From the NCBI RefSeq assembly GCF_013372185.1, contig NZ_CP053830.1:1364001-1428000 (forward strand): a stretch of 64,000 bases of DNA, written 5' to 3'. Origin of the DNA: Campylobacter lari subsp. lari. Lineage in GTDB: Bacteria; Campylobacterota; Campylobacteria; Campylobacterales; Campylobacteraceae. Below the pieces are notes generated by a model. The model was not told the origin of the DNA and ran no database searches. It saw nothing but the letters and a program-made list of their open reading frames with translations. Below, one piece after another: positions 61,737 through 64,000 of the stretch (its first letter is position 1; each line of letters starts with the position of its first letter). A program made the position numbers and the translations under genes.

Positions 61737-62401
61737 AGTTTTCCTAATTTCTCAAGTGCGATTTTAGCACATTGTTGCTGGGCTTCTTTTTTGCTGCCTG
61801 CTATTGCTCTTGCAAATTCTTTTCCTTGAATTTTTATAGCAATTTCAAATTGTTTTTTATGATCAGGCCCAAAAGCATTAACTACTATATACTCAGGTGT
61901 TCCTGCCATATTTGCTTGTGTGATTTCTTGCAATTTTGTTTTATAATCTTTAAACAAACTTTGTGTGTCAATATGTGGATAAACTTCATTAAGTAAATTT
62001 AATGCTATATTTTTAGTTTTTTCAAAACCTATTTCTAAATACATAGCTCCCATTAGTGCTTCAAAAGCATCTGAAAGTATAGAAGGCTTATTGCGTCCAT
62101 CGTTATTTTCTTCTGCAATAGACATAAATATACACTCTCCAAGATCAAGCTTTTGTGCTAAATTTGCAAAAGATTTTTCATTGACTAAAGCTGCTCTGAG
62201 TTTGGAAAGATTTCCTTCTGATTCTTTTTGAAATTTAAAAAACAAAAACTCTCCTACCACTAAATCCATCACTGCATCGCCTAAAAATTCTAATCTTTCG
62301 TTATTATAAGGCTTTTTGTAACTTTTATGCGTTAATGCCTCTATGAGTAATTGTTCATTTTTAAAGTGATAATTTAATCTTTCTTGAAGTTTTTTAAGCA
62401 T
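61733..62401 (-). CDS. rnc: Ribonuclease III
   Basis: Double-strand-specific RNase, 222 residues. The nuclease signature [20 protein letters not shown] (about 34-53) and the second acidic cluster [16 protein letters not shown] (about 109-124) carry the catalytic residues. The C-terminal dsRNA-binding domain (about 150-222) is complete. It is the enzyme expected to cut the rRNA processing stems seen at 36903/38659 and 33377/36328. Confidence 0.97.
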   Translation of the reverse strand: MLKKLQERLNYHFKNEQLLIEALTHKSYKKPYNNERLEFLGDAVMDLVVGEFLFFKFQKESEGNLSKLRAALVNEKSFANLAQKLDLGECIFMSIAEENNDGRNKPSILSDAFEALMGAMYLEIGFEKTKNIALNLLNEVYPHIDTQSLFKDYKTKLQEITQANMAGTPEYIVVNAFGPDHKKQFEIAIKIQGKEFARAIAGSKKEAQQQCAKIALEKLGKL

Positions 62402-62834
62402 TATTTAGCCTCTCTTCTTGAAGTTTTAAAGCTGCATTTCTTGCCAATTCATCACAACGCTCATTTAACTCATGACCATTGTGTGCTTTAACCCAAAAAG
62501 CAGTTATTTTATGATCTTTAGCCACTTCTAAATACTCTTTCCAAAGGTCAATATTTTTCTTACCTTTAAAATCTTTTTTTATCCAGCCCTCAAGCCATTC
62601 ATTAATGCTTTGTACCATTAAATTTGAATCTGTATATAATTTTACCACACATGGTTCTTTTAAGGCTTTTAAAGCCTTTATGATAGCCATTAATTCCATA
62701 CGATTGTTTGTTGTATCCTCACATGCCCCGCATTGTTCTTTTGTGTGATTTTTATAAGTTAAAATATAAGCCCAGCCACCAAAACCTGGGTTATTTAAAC
62801 AAGAACCATCGGTGTAAATTTCAATATTTTTCAA
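62394..62834 (-). CDS. rnhA: Ribonuclease HI
   Basis: Degrades RNA in RNA-DNA hybrids. 146 residues. Catalytic acids are visible in [20 protein letters not shown] (D8), [13 protein letters not shown] (E47) and [17 protein letters not shown] (D69). It overlaps rnc by eight bases and the upstream gene by four. Confidence 0.97.
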   Translation of the reverse strand: MKNIEIYTDGSCLNNPGFGGWAYILTYKNHTKEQCGACEDTTNNRMELMAIIKALKALKEPCVVKLYTDSNLMVQSINEWLEGWIKKDFKGKKNIDLWKEYLEVAKDHKITAFWVKAHNGHELNERCDELARNAALKLQEERLNNA

Positions 62835-63793
62835 GTTTTTACCTCATAATAAATCTTGCAAGTATTAAACTCATAACAAAATGGACAATGATAAAAAAAC
62901 AAAGGATTTTGATTTTTACAATTATCGCAAATATAATTAAAAGTTAATTTGGCATTCAACTCATGGTCATTTAAAATTTTTAAAATTTTTAATTGCTTAT
63001 TTTTAATCACAATAGCTGTATTAGTTAAATTTTTAGCATAAAAAAACTCATGATATTTTTCATCAGCTAAATTTATCGCTTCTTTGCATTCATCAAGCAA
63101 ATCAATAATATTTTCAAATTTAGGCATTTGAGTAAGTTTTTCTTTATAATGTAAAAAACAAAGTCTTAAAATACACTCATTATCTTTTGAAAGGGCTAAA
63201 ATTTCTTTTATTTTTTGTTCTTGTTCTTTGGAATTTGCTTGAATTTTCAAAGCTTTTATCAAAGCTTTTTCTATATAGATATTTTCCCCAAGTTCAAACA
63301 AACACTCTAAAACCTCTAAAACCCTATCATATTGTTTTAATTTTAAATAAACTATTTTTAAAAGTTTTAGGCTTTCTTTGTTGCGTGCTTTGATTTTTAA
63401 TGCATTTAATAAAGCCTCTACACTACGCTCCAAAAATCCTGCTTTTAAATAAACTTGCGCTAAAGAAAAAAAGATAAATTCTTTTTGGCTAGCCTCATTT
63501 GATTTTTGCAAAGCTATAAGATAAATTCCTACAGCTTTTTCAAATTCTCCACTTTTAGTGAAAATTTGGGCTAAAAAATTTAAATTTTCTATGCTTAAAT
63601 TCGCGTTTTTTAAGAGTTGTTGATGGGTTGAGTTGATTTCAAATTTTTTAACAAAACGATCAAGCTTGCTTTTTTGATCTTTACTTGCAAAAAACCGCCA
63701 TATATAGTGCGAACTTGCAATGACAAAAACCAAAGCAGTCAAAACAATAAGACCAAATAAAGGATCGCGGTATTCTACAAAGAAAAAATCCAT
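62831..63793 (-). CDS. Membrane-anchored TPR-like protein (Cj1637-like)
   Basis: 320 residues. An N-terminal membrane helix (PLFGLIVLTALVFVIASSHY, about 11-30) is followed by helical repeats of TPR type at about 60-230 (FLAQIFTKSGEFEKAVGIYL, FFSLAQVYLKAGFLERSVEA). A C-terminal zinc-ribbon-like end has YICDNCKNQNPLFFYHCPFC. The plan resembles E. coli LapB (YciM), which has the same anchor, TPRs and a rubredoxin-like C-terminus and controls LPS synthesis; similarity of role is inferred from architecture only. It heads the rnhA-rnc-aroC series. Confidence 0.85.
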   Translation of the reverse strand: MDFFFVEYRDPLFGLIVLTALVFVIASSHYIWRFFASKDQKSKLDRFVKKFEINSTHQQLLKNANLSIENLNFLAQIFTKSGEFEKAVGIYLIALQKSNEASQKEFIFFSLAQVYLKAGFLERSVEALLNALKIKARNKESLKLLKIVYLKLKQYDRVLEVLECLFELGENIYIEKALIKALKIQANSKEQEQKIKEILALSKDNECILRLCFLHYKEKLTQMPKFENIIDLLDECKEAINLADEKYHEFFYAKNLTNTAIVIKNKQLKILKILNDHELNAKLTFNYICDNCKNQNPLFFYHCPFCYEFNTCKIYYEVKT

Positions 63794-63826
63794 AATCTTG
63801 CAACTTAACTTTCAAATTTATAACAA

Positions 63827-63832
63827 TTATAG
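63827..63832 (-). promoter_or_regulatory. Probable -10 box for the TPR-like/rnhA/rnc/aroC series
   Basis: Minus strand TTTAGC-TATAAT-TGT, about 34 bases before the ATG at 63793, in the divergent gap with dnaG. Confidence 0.5.
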
Positions 63833-63843
63833 CTAAATGCTTA

Positions 63844-63849
63844 TATAAT
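63844..63849 (+). promoter_or_regulatory. Probable -10 box for dnaG
   Basis: Plus strand ATGCTTA-TATAAT-TTTC, 19 bases before the dnaG ATG; AAGG serves as ribosome site in between. Confidence 0.5.
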
Positions 63850-63867
63850 TTTCTTTAAGGTTTTAAA

Positions 63868-64000
63868 ATGATAGAACAAACTAGTATAGAACAGCTTTTA
63901 CAAAAAACAGACATTGTTGATATCATAGCTCATTATGTGGAAGTAAAAAAACAAGGCTCAAGCTATGTGTGCGTATGTCCTTTTCATGATGATAAAAATC
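63868..64000 (+). CDS. dnaG: DNA primase, N-terminal fragment (cut by window edge)
   Basis: The first 44 codons are visible: MIEQTSIEQLLQKTDIVDII, then VEVKKQGSSYVCVCPFHDDK. This matches the start of the CHC2 zinc-binding domain of bacterial primase, with C37 and H40 as the first two ligands; the remaining cysteines lie beyond the edge. It synthesises RNA primers at the replication fork. The ATG at 63868 follows AAGG. Confidence 0.93.
   Translation, partial: MIEQTSIEQLLQKTDIVDIIAHYVEVKKQGSSYVCVCPFHDDKN

Overview
The window is a chromosomal segment of an epsilonproteobacterium, almost certainly a Campylobacter, most likely of the C. lari / C. jejuni lineage. The signs are very AT-rich DNA with tightly overlapping genes, a complex I operon in which nuoE and nuoF are replaced by two small unrelated genes, a nikZYXWV-type transporter next to it, a lutABC/lctP lactate cluster, a NIF-type nifS-nifU pair, tandem nhaA genes, and sigma54 and sigma28 flagellar promoters. 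The species cannot be fixed without a 16S search.

Layout. 1-12600 (minus strand) is the complex I operon in the order nuoA-B-C-D-(two replacement genes)-G-H-I-J-K-L-M-N; nuoN runs off the left edge. 12721-17397 is a five-gene ABC transporter (nikZYXWV type). 17440-19383 is a BCCT osmolyte transporter. 19582-24039 is the lactate operon lctP-lutA-lutB-lutC. 24316-31896 is an accessory block of three genes read as one minus-strand unit: a type IIG restriction-modification enzyme followed by two paralogous pentapeptide-repeat membrane proteins. 31900-33010 is about 1.1 kb of gene-free, extremely AT-rich DNA holding a 12-bp unit repeated about 16 times and a separate 36-bp direct repeat.

33015-38800 is a complete rRNA operon on the minus strand (16S, tRNA-Ala, tRNA-Ile, 23S, 5S). 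The inverted repeats that form the 16S and 23S processing stems are visible. 39041-39540 is a heavily frameshifted protein-gene remnant. 39660-40100 is a five-tRNA operon (Pro, His, Arg, Arg, Leu) with a near-consensus promoter.

40186-49871 is a minus-strand housekeeping run: tig, clpP, a degenerate GGDEF protein, def, comM-like, a NYN-domain gene, rmuC, nnr, purN and terC. From 49981 the plus strand carries folE, fliI, three flagellum-associated genes (two behind sigma54-type promoters, one behind a sigma28-type promoter), nifS, nifU, two nhaA genes and tRNA-Glu. 58889-63793 (minus) holds a TRIC-like membrane protein, an ATP-grasp-like protein, aroC, rnc, rnhA and a TPR-like protein. The plus-strand start of dnaG is cut by the right edge.

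Functionally, most of the window is core metabolism: respiration, lactate use, nickel uptake, translation and protein quality control. The part most likely to hold something undescribed is the 24316-31896 block, where a restriction enzyme is co-transcribed with two duplicated pentapeptide-repeat membrane proteins. Second are the three uncharacterised genes at 51918-53865, whose promoters place them in the flagellar regulon.
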